Shown here: piece by piece, positions 56,841 through 64,000 of the stretch
Layout of the letters: the number at the start of each line of letters is the position of its first letter
Position numbering within the stretch: position 1 is the stretch's first letter
Assembly (NCBI GenBank): GCA_016291135.1
Contig: JAEFAE010000006.1
Location: 1 to 64,000 of the forward strand
DNA from: Bacteroidales bacterium
Lineage (GTDB): Bacteria > Bacteroidota > Bacteroidia > Bacteroidales > F082
DNA: 64,000 nucleotides
Reading direction: 5' to 3'
The notes under the pieces: model-generated
Seen by the model: only the letters and a program-made list of their open reading frames with translations
Told to the model about the DNA's origin: nothing
Databases searched by the model: none
Program-made: the position numbers and the translations under genes

Positions 56841-56864
56841 GGTTGATTATGGTTTTGTTTTCCG

Positions 56865-56872
56865 CAAAGATA
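56865..56872 (-). promoter_or_regulatory. -7 promoter element of mntA-hepT (TATCTTTG)
   Basis: On the minus strand TATCTTTG followed by CGG, 24 bases before the mntA ATG. Confidence 0.55.
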
Positions 56873-56914
56873 AATAAAAAAACTAATATTAACCTGAAAC
56901 CAAGAAAAACTATC

Positions 56915-57874
56915 TTATAATCCCGCCACCAATTCCTCAATACTCCCTCTCGCCTCTGTAATCCCCAGCTTCTTCCGAATCCCTGTCCGGCATTTCCCTA
57001 CCATAGCAGAGGAGACCTTTAATATATCTGCCACTTCTTTTACGCTGAATGGCATCATGGAGAGAATACAAACTTTAAACTCGCTCTCTGTCAATGAAGG
57101 TTGATGGTCACGCAGACGTTGCGTCACCTCGGGATACACTTGATGATAGGCGTTGAAGATGGCTTCGTATGCGGTGCTGGCATCCTTGCCGCAAACGCTG
57201 GATTTCACCTTGTTGAAGGTGTCTTGGTCGATGTCTTTTTTCTCCCCGATCGAGAAGACCTTGTAAATCATCATCGCCCGCTGGAAGAGGTTGTCGCGGT
57301 TGGTCTCGGCCAAGGACTCTGATTCTTTCTGCAACTGGGCGATGCTCAGATTCATCTCGGCGATGGTGGCCCTTTTCTCGGAAGAACGATACAATAGAAA
57401 CAGCACCAGCGCAACGGCTCCCACCAAACCCAAAAGAACGATATTGAGGATTCTCCTGCGACGCAAGAACACGCTGATCATGTTTTCAGTCTGGTCCAAG
57501 TTGCCATGTAAAGCAGCAATGGTCGTCTGTACCTTTTCCATCAGCCTGAGGTCCTCGCTCTCCCTGGCGGTGACAATGGCTTCGTCCAAGGCTTTCATGG
57601 CGGAATCATAATCGTTCTGCTGCCAGTATACACAGCCGCTGTATAACGCCGCCAAGGTTTTCATCTCCGCGTCATCGGAGAGGTTGAAATAGCGTCGTGC
57701 CTGGAAGATGGAGGTGTCTTGAGAGATGTCCTCGCCGCGGTCGTATTTGCTTTCGATCTCCCGTACGAGCCGCTCCATGGCGTCCATGTCAGACTTCACG
57801 TTACAGGCCGCCAACAACGCAATGAGCGCGAAGGCAATAAAGCATCTTGATCGGTAAAGGAATCCAAGCATCAT
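56915..57874 (-). CDS. TPR-type lipoprotein regulator with C-terminal HTH
   Basis: A 319-residue protein. Lipoprotein signal 'CFIAFALIALLAAC' near 11-24. A short TPR-like region (about 50-115, 'YFNLSDDAEMKTLAALYSGC') and a membrane helix ('ILNIVLLGLVGAVALVLFLL', about 141-160) follow. The cytoplasmic part ends in a LuxR-like HTH ('LTESEFKVCILSMMPFSVKE' and 'VADILKVSSAMVGKCRTGI'). It shares its layout with the larger regulator at 5949-8201 but lacks the tetrapeptide linker and extra winged helix. The neighbouring outer-membrane barrel gene lies upstream on the same strand, so it may sense envelope state. Confidence 0.8.
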   Translation of the reverse strand: MMLGFLYRSRCFIAFALIALLAACNVKSDMDAMERLVREIESKYDRGEDISQDTSIFQARRYFNLSDDAEMKTLAALYSGCVYWQQNDYDSAMKALDEAIVTARESEDLRLMEKVQTTIAALHGNLDQTENMISVFLRRRRILNIVLLGLVGAVALVLFLLYRSSEKRATIAEMNLSIAQLQKESESLAETNRDNLFQRAMMIYKVFSIGEKKDIDQDTFNKVKSSVCGKDASTAYEAIFNAYHQVYPEVTQRLRDHQPSLTESEFKVCILSMMPFSVKEVADILKVSSAMVGKCRTGIRKKLGITEARGSIEELVAGL

Positions 57875-57889
57875 TATTAATAATCAACG

Positions 57890-57897
57890 CAAAAATA
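57890..57897 (-). promoter_or_regulatory. -7 promoter element (TATTTTTG)
   Basis: On the minus strand TATTTTTG followed by CGTTG, 15 bases before the first ATG of the TPR-HTH lipoprotein gene. Confidence 0.55.
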
Positions 57898-57962
57898 GTC
57901 GTTTTATTTTTGATAGACAATGATTAGTCAAGTTGGATTGCCGCGTCCCTTCGCGAAGCGTA

Positions 57963-60227
57963 TCATTGACCGCCTTTTTCTCCGGCGGTTTGCGCTTCGT
58001 TTTCTAGTTCGACATTGCCGAAACGTAAGGTGAATCCCGCGCAGAGGTAGGTGCTGTTGCTCCGGCTGGAATAGCTGCCGCTCGAGATCGGGTTGGTGTA
58101 GGTGTTGCTGTAACGCATCAGGCCAAAGAGGTCGTAGCCGTTGACAAACACCGACAGCTTGTGGTTGAAGAAATCGGTACGCATTCCACAATCAATGGCG
58201 TAGTTGGCCCCGACTTGGTTGAACAAACGCTGCACCGGCGAGGAATAATGGCCCGAGGCATGGACCTCCAGCCGATCCCATAGCTTGGCCCAAGCGGTCA
58301 ACTGAAGGCTGTACGACCATAGCGCGTTCTTTTCCCATTGATCCAATACCCCATAATGGGTCTCAAGATAGGAATCATACACATTGGCGTAAAATCGCAG
58401 GTTGAACATTCCGCTGGGACGGTACATCATGTTGAACTCGCCACCCGCCATGTAAGAACGTCCTACGTTGACAGGCCTCGAGAAGAGGACCACCCGTCCA
58501 TAATGCTCATGAAATCCCGACTCGTTGATACTGGTGATCTCGTTTTTCTTGCTTTTGTAATAGCCCGTCAACCCCACCGACCCAAAGTCATTCCAGTATT
58601 TGGTCCAGCTGGCCTCCAAGTTTTGCGTGTAAACGGGTTCCAGCGATGGATTGCCTGTGAGGTAGGTCTCGGTGTCGTAGATGTTGAAAGGACTGAGCTG
58701 CTTTGCCGTGGGAGGGTTGACCCTTCTGGAATAACTTAACTTGAAATTGTGCATCGACGGGGTGCGATAGGAAAGGTGCAGCGAAGGTGTGATGTTGAAA
58801 TAAGGATACGCTTGAAAATCAGTAATATACGGATAATCAGGCGTATCTGGATAAACGATGCTGGTTCGATAATAGTTCAGGTTGATGCCAGGCTGCATCG
58901 TGAAGTTGCCGAATCGATGCTGCACCATGAGATAACCGCCTAGTTTCTGGTCCCGGGTGCGATAGTGGTAGCTCATGATCGGATCGCGCACGTAGGTGTC
59001 GCCAATCAAGGTGTCCACGTCGTTCCTCGTGAGGCTTGACTCCCAACTGCCGTTGAGCCCCATGCTGAATGACCCGTTCTTTGAGTAGGGGAGGTTGTAA
59101 TCGATATTGGCCGATAAAGGAACATTTGACATGATGTAATCCATACGGAAAGCATCCTCTCGGGGCGAAGGCAGGGTATAGGTGGTGCGGTCCTCCAAAG
59201 GCACGGCATTGCGGTTCCAGTTGCCATTGGCGCGAACAGTCAAATGATGCCCTTCTTCATTGAACTTGTACTGGTAATACAAGCCGGAGCTGAAAAACAA
59301 GTAATTGGTATAGGAGTGGTTGACAAAGACGTATTGATAGGTGCCGGCTTGTTCCATGAACTCCGTCCGTTCCCTTTCGGTGGTGCCTTCTACCGGGCCA
59401 AACGAGTCCCAGCAGTTGAACCACAACGCAAAGGTGTTCTTCTCGTTGGGCGTATAGGTGGCGTTGAGAGAGCCTCCTGGACTGTAGGTGAAGTACTTGT
59501 CATACCGGATGCTATGGGTCTGGCTTGTCGGGATGAACTGTCCGTTTTCATCTCTGATAAACAGGTTCCTGTCGTTTTCTGTTTTCGCTTCGCCGTGATA
59601 GAAATAGCTGCTGGCGAAGGCGTTCACGGTCCATCGGTCGTTTTTCCAGACGTAGGAGGCCCAGGGCATCACATAAGGTTGCGATGAGACGTTGGTGCCG
59701 AAGCACAGGAACTCATTCCGCTTGATCTTGCCACTCATCACGATGTTGATGATGCCGTCGGCGTCGGTGGCCCATTTGGCTGAGGGGTTGGTGATGACTT
59801 CGATGCGGTCGATGGCGTTGGCAGGCAGGGTCTGGATGTAAGCCTTCAGGTTTTCTTTTGTGAGATGGGAGGACTGGTCGTTGATCCAGATCTCCACGTT
59901 CGAAGCGCCGCGTAGCGTGATGTTGCCTTCCACGTCCACACTTACGCCGGGCGTGTTTTGCAAGGCATCGGAGGCTACGCCTGATTGTACGGTGGGGTCG
60001 TCGGAGACTTGATACAGGGTTTTCTCGCCCTCGACGGAGAAGAGCGGTCGTTCCGCGGTGACGGAAACGCCTTCCAGCAGTAGGGTGTCAACCGTCATCA
60101 GCAGGCTGTCGGTTTTTTGCTGGAGGCTGTCGGGCGCTGACTGTTTGGTTTCAGGGACTTCATTCTGGGCGATCACTCCTGACAGGATGCAAAAAGTCAT
60201 CAGGAAAAACAGGGTTGCTTTTTTCAT
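57963..60227 (-). CDS. Outer-membrane beta-barrel protein (OMP_b-brl_3 / TonB-receptor-like)
   Basis: A 754-residue protein with signal peptide ending 'CILSGVIAQ'. There is no carboxypeptidase-D-like domain; a short Ser/Asp-rich segment leads directly to the plug ('VASDALQNTPGVSVDVEGNI', 'VEIWINDQSSHLTKENLKAY', 'AIDRIEVITNPSAKW'). The rest (about 190-735) forms a 22-strand-type barrel. It belongs to the same general class as the barrel at 14425-16728, but lies outside any peptide cluster. A TACTTTTG element at 60256-60263 serves it. Ligand unknown. Confidence 0.88.
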   Translation of the reverse strand: MKKATLFFLMTFCILSGVIAQNEVPETKQSAPDSLQQKTDSLLMTVDTLLLEGVSVTAERPLFSVEGEKTLYQVSDDPTVQSGVASDALQNTPGVSVDVEGNITLRGASNVEIWINDQSSHLTKENLKAYIQTLPANAIDRIEVITNPSAKWATDADGIINIVMSGKIKRNEFLCFGTNVSSQPYVMPWASYVWKNDRWTVNAFASSYFYHGEAKTENDRNLFIRDENGQFIPTSQTHSIRYDKYFTYSPGGSLNATYTPNEKNTFALWFNCWDSFGPVEGTTERERTEFMEQAGTYQYVFVNHSYTNYLFFSSGLYYQYKFNEEGHHLTVRANGNWNRNAVPLEDRTTYTLPSPREDAFRMDYIMSNVPLSANIDYNLPYSKNGSFSMGLNGSWESSLTRNDVDTLIGDTYVRDPIMSYHYRTRDQKLGGYLMVQHRFGNFTMQPGINLNYYRTSIVYPDTPDYPYITDFQAYPYFNITPSLHLSYRTPSMHNFKLSYSRRVNPPTAKQLSPFNIYDTETYLTGNPSLEPVYTQNLEASWTKYWNDFGSVGLTGYYKSKKNEITSINESGFHEHYGRVVLFSRPVNVGRSYMAGGEFNMMYRPSGMFNLRFYANVYDSYLETHYGVLDQWEKNALWSYSLQLTAWAKLWDRLEVHASGHYSSPVQRLFNQVGANYAIDCGMRTDFFNHKLSVFVNGYDLFGLMRYSNTYTNPISSGSYSSRSNSTYLCAGFTLRFGNVELENEAQTAGEKGGQ

Positions 60228-60255
60228 GGCATGAACGATTGATTTCTCATGCCGG

Positions 60256-60263
60256 CAAAAGTA
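60256..60263 (-). promoter_or_regulatory. -7 promoter element (TACTTTTG)
   Basis: On the minus strand TACTTTTG followed by CCGG, 28 bases before the ATG of the outer-membrane barrel gene. Confidence 0.55.
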
Positions 60264-60393
60264 TAAGGAAAAAACCTTGTTTTTTCAAGGGGGGTGTCCG
60301 AGTAGAGACATTTCCTTGAATAGAAATAGTAATATATTGATAATCAATATATTATAAACACAATGGTAGTGTTGTTTTTGAAGAATGAAGCGA

Positions 60394-62949
60394 TTATTGC
60401 TTGGTCACTTGCCTTAAAATGCAGTTGCCATCGTTCTCAATGATGCGGATCACATACAATCCTGAAGGCAGTGGGTTGAGGTCAAGCGTTGCTGATGCCC
60501 CACTTTCCTGTCGGGATAGGACGACCTGTCCCCAAAGATTGTATACTTCAACGGCGTAGAGGTTTTCGTCGAGGATGGTTACTTGTCCACTCGTGGGATT
60601 CGGATAGACCTTCACATGGGTTGCTTCCTCGGAAACCCCGGTCGGCGAATAATAGGCATGCAACTCAAATTCATCGGGATGGTCCTTCCGGTTGGCAGGG
60701 GCCGAGGTGCAGTCCAGCTGATAGTAGTAGGCGTAGACGCGATAGTAGTAGTCGTCTTCTTCGTACAACCGGGTGTCCTTATAGTGGAGCGTCGAAGGAT
60801 CCGTCCTTTTAAAGAACTGATAGGTTCCATCCATTCCCCGTTTCCGGTATATGACATATTCCGACAGGCAGTCGTCGGGATTCGGGGCTTCCCAATGCAA
60901 TTCGATCTTCAAGTCGGGGGTAAGCACATAATCGAGGTTTTGGGGAGGATAGCAGGGCCCTACCGTTACGCAAGACTCGTTGGAGAACAAGCCGTTTTCT
61001 CCACCTTGATAGAGGACCGTGGCCTGGTAACAATGCCCTCCCAACGAGGCTTCTTCGTCCAGGAAGGTGGTTCCCGAGGGAACGAGACGGAACAGCAAGC
61101 CGTCGCGATAGAGGTGGTATCCGTAACCAGGGTCGGGAACGCCCTCCCAGGTGAGCCTGACGTTGCCGTCTTCGTTGGTGGCCAACAGGTGGGTGGGTAC
61201 GGCTTCAGGAAGGCTTTCGCCGCAACTGTTGTTGGTGGAGAAAAAGATTCCTGAGGGCAGTTCGTCCGAAGATCCCGAGAAGGAGTAAACCACATTTCCA
61301 CCAGCGTCCTTGATGATGAAGACCATGGAGCTGACGGGTTCTTCAGGTGCATTCCAGCCAAAGCTGATGTTCCCGATAGGCAAAGCGGGTTGGTGCATCG
61401 ACGGTGTGGCGTTGGTCATCGTGTATTGGTCGATTTCACGTCCATTGACGCCATAAACGGAGATGGAGCCACCCTGCCAACCTCCTGGATTCGTGGTGGT
61501 CGTCAAGAGGGTCCATGGGCAGGAGGGACCCACCGCCACGTCGTTCACGTAGGCATGCCGTCCGTGCCGTCCGTTGGCAACCACATAGATCGAATACCGA
61601 TAGTGGTCGTAGTAGGGGAGGCGCTCGTCGAACACTTCCATGGTCGCTCCGGGTGCCACATCCGTCAGGGTCATGATGACTTTGTTGTCGCGCAACAGCA
61701 CCACCTCGTCCAAGGTACCTAGCGGGGTGCCGTCTTGGGTGGTGGTGGGGTTGGTCCACTGGATCTGGGTCTTGAGTTCGACATCGGAAACGGCCGCAGC
61801 GGTGAAGTTGGTCGGTGCCATCGGCGTGAGGTTATACACTTCGGCGGGAACGAAGTTGAACATGGCGTCGGCAGGGTGGGTGTAGGGCGCCTCGTCGATG
61901 ATATACCAGCCGTCGGAACCGCCACCCCATCCCAAGTTGAAATGGAACAGGTCAAAGTCGTCGTACCCGTCGCATACGAAGGCGTGACAGCCATCGTCCT
62001 GGCAACCGCCGTAATACATCGGCCAACCCATGTCGAACTGTTCTTTGACCATTGTTTTCCAGGTTTCCAGGTCGTAGTCGTTGCGTTTCAGGAATTGGAT
62101 CTGGTCCGTGTAGTTGAAGTATTGGTGCATGGCGCCGGGGATGGGACCCGAAGCGCCGCCGCTGCCGTCGGGGCCGTAACCCATTTCGATGGTCACGCCG
62201 CAATGGAAACACAACGTGCCGACAGCTGTTTTCTCGGCCTCCGAGGCGTTGTTGTTGAGCACATTGGGCATGTGGTCCCAGTCGTAGGTCGTATTGCCGA
62301 AGTCGGCGCAAATCATTCCATAGTCCTCGTGATTGTAGCAGTGACTTCCGATGCCTTGGATGGGATAGGCCCAAAAACGCATCAGTTGCGACATGGCGGT
62401 AGCCAGGCATCCCACAATGGCGTGTCCGCCCGACCCGTTAGGATCATCGGGACAGCAGTAGTTGTAGGGGTAGGTTTGGTTCCATTGGGTCTGGCAAAGA
62501 TAATCCACGCCACGTCCTCCGTTGCGCGAAATCAGCCTGCCGTATTGAAGCAGCGACTCCCATTCGGCGGCGATCAAGGGTGTGGCTTGTACATTGCCCT
62601 TCTTGCGCAAGCCGCGGATGCTTTCGGCAATCCCCTCCAGATGGTCCGCCAACGCCGGAGGGATGTTGCTCCCATTGAAAAGCGATTCGTTGGAATAGCC
62701 GATCACGGGACGGTAGGCGTCGTCGGCGGCGATGATGACGAACCCGCGTTCACCGATGTTGTAAATGTAGAAGCTGTCGTCGAATCCGGTACGTACCTGT
62801 GTCAAGTAGATCGTTTGGCGTTCCATCGAAAAGCGTTGCTCGGCAAACTTGGTGGCGGCCAATTGAGCCGTCGACGGATCGACCGGACCGGAAAACAACG
62901 ATAGCGTGCTTCCGAAAAGCAGCAACAGGGTAAGGCAGCGGTGTTTCAT
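60394..62949 (-). CDS. Streptopain-like C10 cysteine protease with type IX sorting domain
   Basis: About 851 residues; the ATG at 62949 starts a signal peptide ('CLTLLLLFGSTLSLFSG'). An inhibitory Spi-type propeptide (about 20-150, 'FYIYNIGERGFVIIAADDAY', 'IGYSNESLFNG') is followed by the C10 catalytic domain with Cys in 'GGHAIVGCLATAMSQLMRFW' and His in 'DDGCHAFVCDGYDD', then 'FHFNLGWGGGSDGWY'. Fibronectin-III-like domains follow, and the last ~75 residues are a Por sorting domain ('VKVYPNPTSGQVTILDENLY', 'LPSGLYVIRII'). It is probably secreted by the type IX system as a zymogen, like the interpain/periodontain proteases of Bacteroidales. Confidence 0.92.
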   Translation of the reverse strand: MKHRCLTLLLLFGSTLSLFSGPVDPSTAQLAATKFAEQRFSMERQTIYLTQVRTGFDDSFYIYNIGERGFVIIAADDAYRPVIGYSNESLFNGSNIPPALADHLEGIAESIRGLRKKGNVQATPLIAAEWESLLQYGRLISRNGGRGVDYLCQTQWNQTYPYNYCCPDDPNGSGGHAIVGCLATAMSQLMRFWAYPIQGIGSHCYNHEDYGMICADFGNTTYDWDHMPNVLNNNASEAEKTAVGTLCFHCGVTIEMGYGPDGSGGASGPIPGAMHQYFNYTDQIQFLKRNDYDLETWKTMVKEQFDMGWPMYYGGCQDDGCHAFVCDGYDDFDLFHFNLGWGGGSDGWYIIDEAPYTHPADAMFNFVPAEVYNLTPMAPTNFTAAAVSDVELKTQIQWTNPTTTQDGTPLGTLDEVVLLRDNKVIMTLTDVAPGATMEVFDERLPYYDHYRYSIYVVANGRHGRHAYVNDVAVGPSCPWTLLTTTTNPGGWQGGSISVYGVNGREIDQYTMTNATPSMHQPALPIGNISFGWNAPEEPVSSMVFIIKDAGGNVVYSFSGSSDELPSGIFFSTNNSCGESLPEAVPTHLLATNEDGNVRLTWEGVPDPGYGYHLYRDGLLFRLVPSGTTFLDEEASLGGHCYQATVLYQGGENGLFSNESCVTVGPCYPPQNLDYVLTPDLKIELHWEAPNPDDCLSEYVIYRKRGMDGTYQFFKRTDPSTLHYKDTRLYEEDDYYYRVYAYYYQLDCTSAPANRKDHPDEFELHAYYSPTGVSEEATHVKVYPNPTSGQVTILDENLYAVEVYNLWGQVVLSRQESGASATLDLNPLPSGLYVIRIIENDGNCILRQVTKQ

Positions 62950-62974
62950 CTTGAATTTTTTTTGATACAAACTA

Positions 62975-63001
62975 CAAAGATACGTTTTTTTCTTAACTTT
63001 G
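62975..63001. promoter_or_regulatory. Divergent -7 elements between the C10 protease and nitroreductase genes
   Basis: On the minus strand TATCTTTG (62975-62982) lies 25 bases before the protease ATG. On the plus strand TAACTTTG (62994-63001) lies 24 bases before the nitroreductase ATG. Both fit TAnnTTTG. Confidence 0.6.
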
Positions 63002-63025
63002 TCCCAAACTGAAACACTTAACACG

Positions 63026-63664
63026 ATGAAAAAACTTGCAATGCTCATTCTGGCGGTGGTCTCCTTGGTGACCGCCTCCTGCTGTGGCGACAAATGCACC
63101 GACCAAGCCGCTGGCAAGAACAACAACGAAACTGCTATGAATACCACGATGAACGACCTGCTCACGCGTCGTAGCGTGCGCAGCTACACCGACGAAGTGC
63201 CTCCCATGGAGGTGATTGAAGAGATCTGCAAGGCGGGTACCTACGCACCCACAGGCATGAACCGCCAGGCTCCCATCATCCTTGCCGTCACCAACCGTGA
63301 GGTGCGCGACAAGATGAGCCAACTCAACGCCGCCGTGTTTGGCATGGACAGCGACCCGTTCTACGGCGCCCCGGTGGTGCTGGTGGTGCTGGCCGATACC
63401 ACCGCTGCCATGACCTGGAAAGAGGATGGCTCCTTGGTGATGGGCAACTTGTTGAACGCCTGCCACGCCAAAGGCCTGGGCTCCTGCTGGATCCATCGCG
63501 CCAAAGAGGTTTTCGAAACCGAAGAAGGCAAGGCCATCCTGCGTGATCTGGGCATCGATGACACCAAATACGTGGGCATTGGCAACTGCATCCTGGGATA
63601 CACCGCCGGCGACTATCCGGAAGCCAGACCGCGTAAGGAAAACTACGTGTATTGGATTAAATAA
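63026..63664 (+). CDS. Lipoprotein-type nitroreductase family protein
   Basis: A 212-residue protein. The ATG at 63026 starts a lipoprotein signal ('MLILAVVSLVTASC'). After a short linker the nitroreductase fold begins with 'LLTRRSVRSYTDEVPPMEVI' (FMN-binding Arg/Ser-Arg), then 'AGTYAPTGMNRQAPIILAVT', 'PVVLVVLADTT', 'GLGSCWIHRAKEVF' and 'YTAGDYPEARPRKENYVYWI'. The enzyme part is that of a complete nitroreductase of ~170 residues. Such flavoenzymes are normally cytoplasmic, so an export signal is unusual, although related exported forms may exist. Substrate unknown. Confidence 0.85.
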   Translation: MKKLAMLILAVVSLVTASCCGDKCTDQAAGKNNNETAMNTTMNDLLTRRSVRSYTDEVPPMEVIEEICKAGTYAPTGMNRQAPIILAVTNREVRDKMSQLNAAVFGMDSDPFYGAPVVLVVLADTTAAMTWKEDGSLVMGNLLNACHAKGLGSCWIHRAKEVFETEEGKAILRDLGIDDTKYVGIGNCILGYTAGDYPEARPRKENYVYWIK

Positions 63665-63683
63665 GGAAGGTTCCCCAAAAAAG

Positions 63684-64000
63684 CTAAAGGACCCGGTGTT
63701 CCCGGAAAACGGTCTCCACTGCGTCCTCGTATTCCTTGAGCGCATTGATCTTCTTGATCTTGCGCCAGATGTCTTGTGGCTCGTCGAACGCGTGCATCAG
63801 GTACGACCACAGCTCCTTCATCCTTCCCAACACCTTGGGGCTGCCGCCGGCGTGGCGCAGGCGATCTTCGTAGAGGTCCACAACGTAGGCGTAGAGCCTT
63901 GTGGCCTTGTCGTTGGGGACGTCATTGCGAGGAACGGCGCTTAGCGGAGCAGCGTCTGCCCCGAGCGAAGCGTGGGGGTGGCCACCCAACCCGGCACGAA
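63684..64000 (-). CDS. tRNA-dihydrouridine synthase, C-terminal part (partial)
   Basis: The frame is open to the right edge of the window, so the start lies outside; about 105 residues are seen. The C-terminal helical segment ('LYAYVVDLYEDRLRHAGGSP', 'VLGRMKELWSYLMHAF', 'IWRKIKKINALKEYEDAVET') fits the helical end of Dus-family proteins in Bacteroidota. Between the edge and this segment the frame runs through a repeat (63921-63977) translated as HASLGADAAPLSAVPRNDV, foreign to the family. Whether the upstream enzyme domain is intact cannot be seen. Confidence 0.65.
   Translation of the reverse strand, partial: RAGLGGHPHASLGADAAPLSAVPRNDVPNDKATRLYAYVVDLYEDRLRHAGGSPKVLGRMKELWSYLMHAFDEPQDIWRKIKKINALKEYEDAVETVFREHRVL
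63921..63977. repeat. Dispersed repeat inserted in the Dus-like gene
   Basis: The sequence begins GTCATTGCGAGGAACGGCGC and ends near CGAGCGAAGCGTGGGGG. This 'CATTGCGAGGAACG...GAGCGAAGC' form is a known kind of dispersed palindromic repeat in many bacteria. It is read in frame as part of the Dus-like protein. Confidence 0.6.

Noticed and set aside
1..64000. CRISPR array
   Set aside because: No set of regularly spaced direct repeats with unique spacers was seen. The tandem arrays found are coding linkers and the iteron-like cluster.

Overview
The window looks like a Bacteroidales (Bacteroidota) chromosome, probably from a host-associated species. The evidence is: many -7 promoter elements of the Bacteroidota form TAnnTTTG; TonB-linked outer-membrane barrels; PorZ and a GldH-like lipoprotein; two proteins with type IX secretion C-terminal sorting domains; an UpxY-type antiterminator; B12-dependent ribonucleotide reductase; and a DUF3244 protein. 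No species can be named from the sequence alone. No rRNA and no CRISPR array were seen. One tRNA-Arg(CCT) is present.

Layout. About 1-8.2 kb is AT-rich accessory DNA. It holds the tail of an outer-membrane receptor and an AlbA_2/ATPase regulator, followed by a two-gene cassette (GNAT-like membrane protein and SAM methyltransferase) pointing tail to tail. The cassette is bounded by 23-bp inverted repeats that contain both start codons and lies beside an intact tyrosine recombinase. I read it as a DNA-inversion switch. Next come a structured non-coding RNA candidate, a hypothetical gene, and a TPR membrane regulator whose C-terminus resembles that of the AlbA_2 regulator. From 8.4 to 12.6 kb are secreted or lipid-anchored proteins, including a HEAGH metalloprotease-like lipoprotein. 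From 12.7 to 19.6 kb is a RiPP-type peptide cluster: a GG-leader precursor with four evenly spaced cysteines, a radical SAM/SPASM maturase, a 35-residue microprotein, an outer-membrane barrel, a C39-peptidase ABC exporter, a short HlyD-like protein and a small lipoprotein.

From 19.7 to 32.1 kb is mobile and conflict-related DNA: an ATPase-nuclease protein, a 1030-residue metallophosphoesterase-STAND NTPase fusion, a phage-type lysis cassette without structural genes, a frameshifted integrase, two HTH/excisionase-like proteins, a VirE_N/BT4734-like plus DUF3987 replication module, and an iteron-like repeat cluster next to tRNA-Arg.

From 32.3 to 55 kb is mostly GC-richer core genome: porZ-recO; a leftward export operon (gldH-like, wza-like, wzc-like, upxY, coiled-coil protein); the elongasome pair PBP2-RodA; an MltD-like transglycosylase; a DUF4837 lipoprotein; an HsdR_N protein; nrdJ; a TolB-like propeller/barrel protein; an MBL hydrolase; and ornithine aminotransferase. 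From 55 to 64 kb are a HAD phosphatase, a MntA/HepT toxin-antitoxin pair, a TPR-HTH lipoprotein regulator, an outer-membrane barrel, a streptopain-like C10 protease with a T9SS tail, a lipoprotein nitroreductase and the end of a tRNA-dihydrouridine synthase carrying an in-frame repeat.
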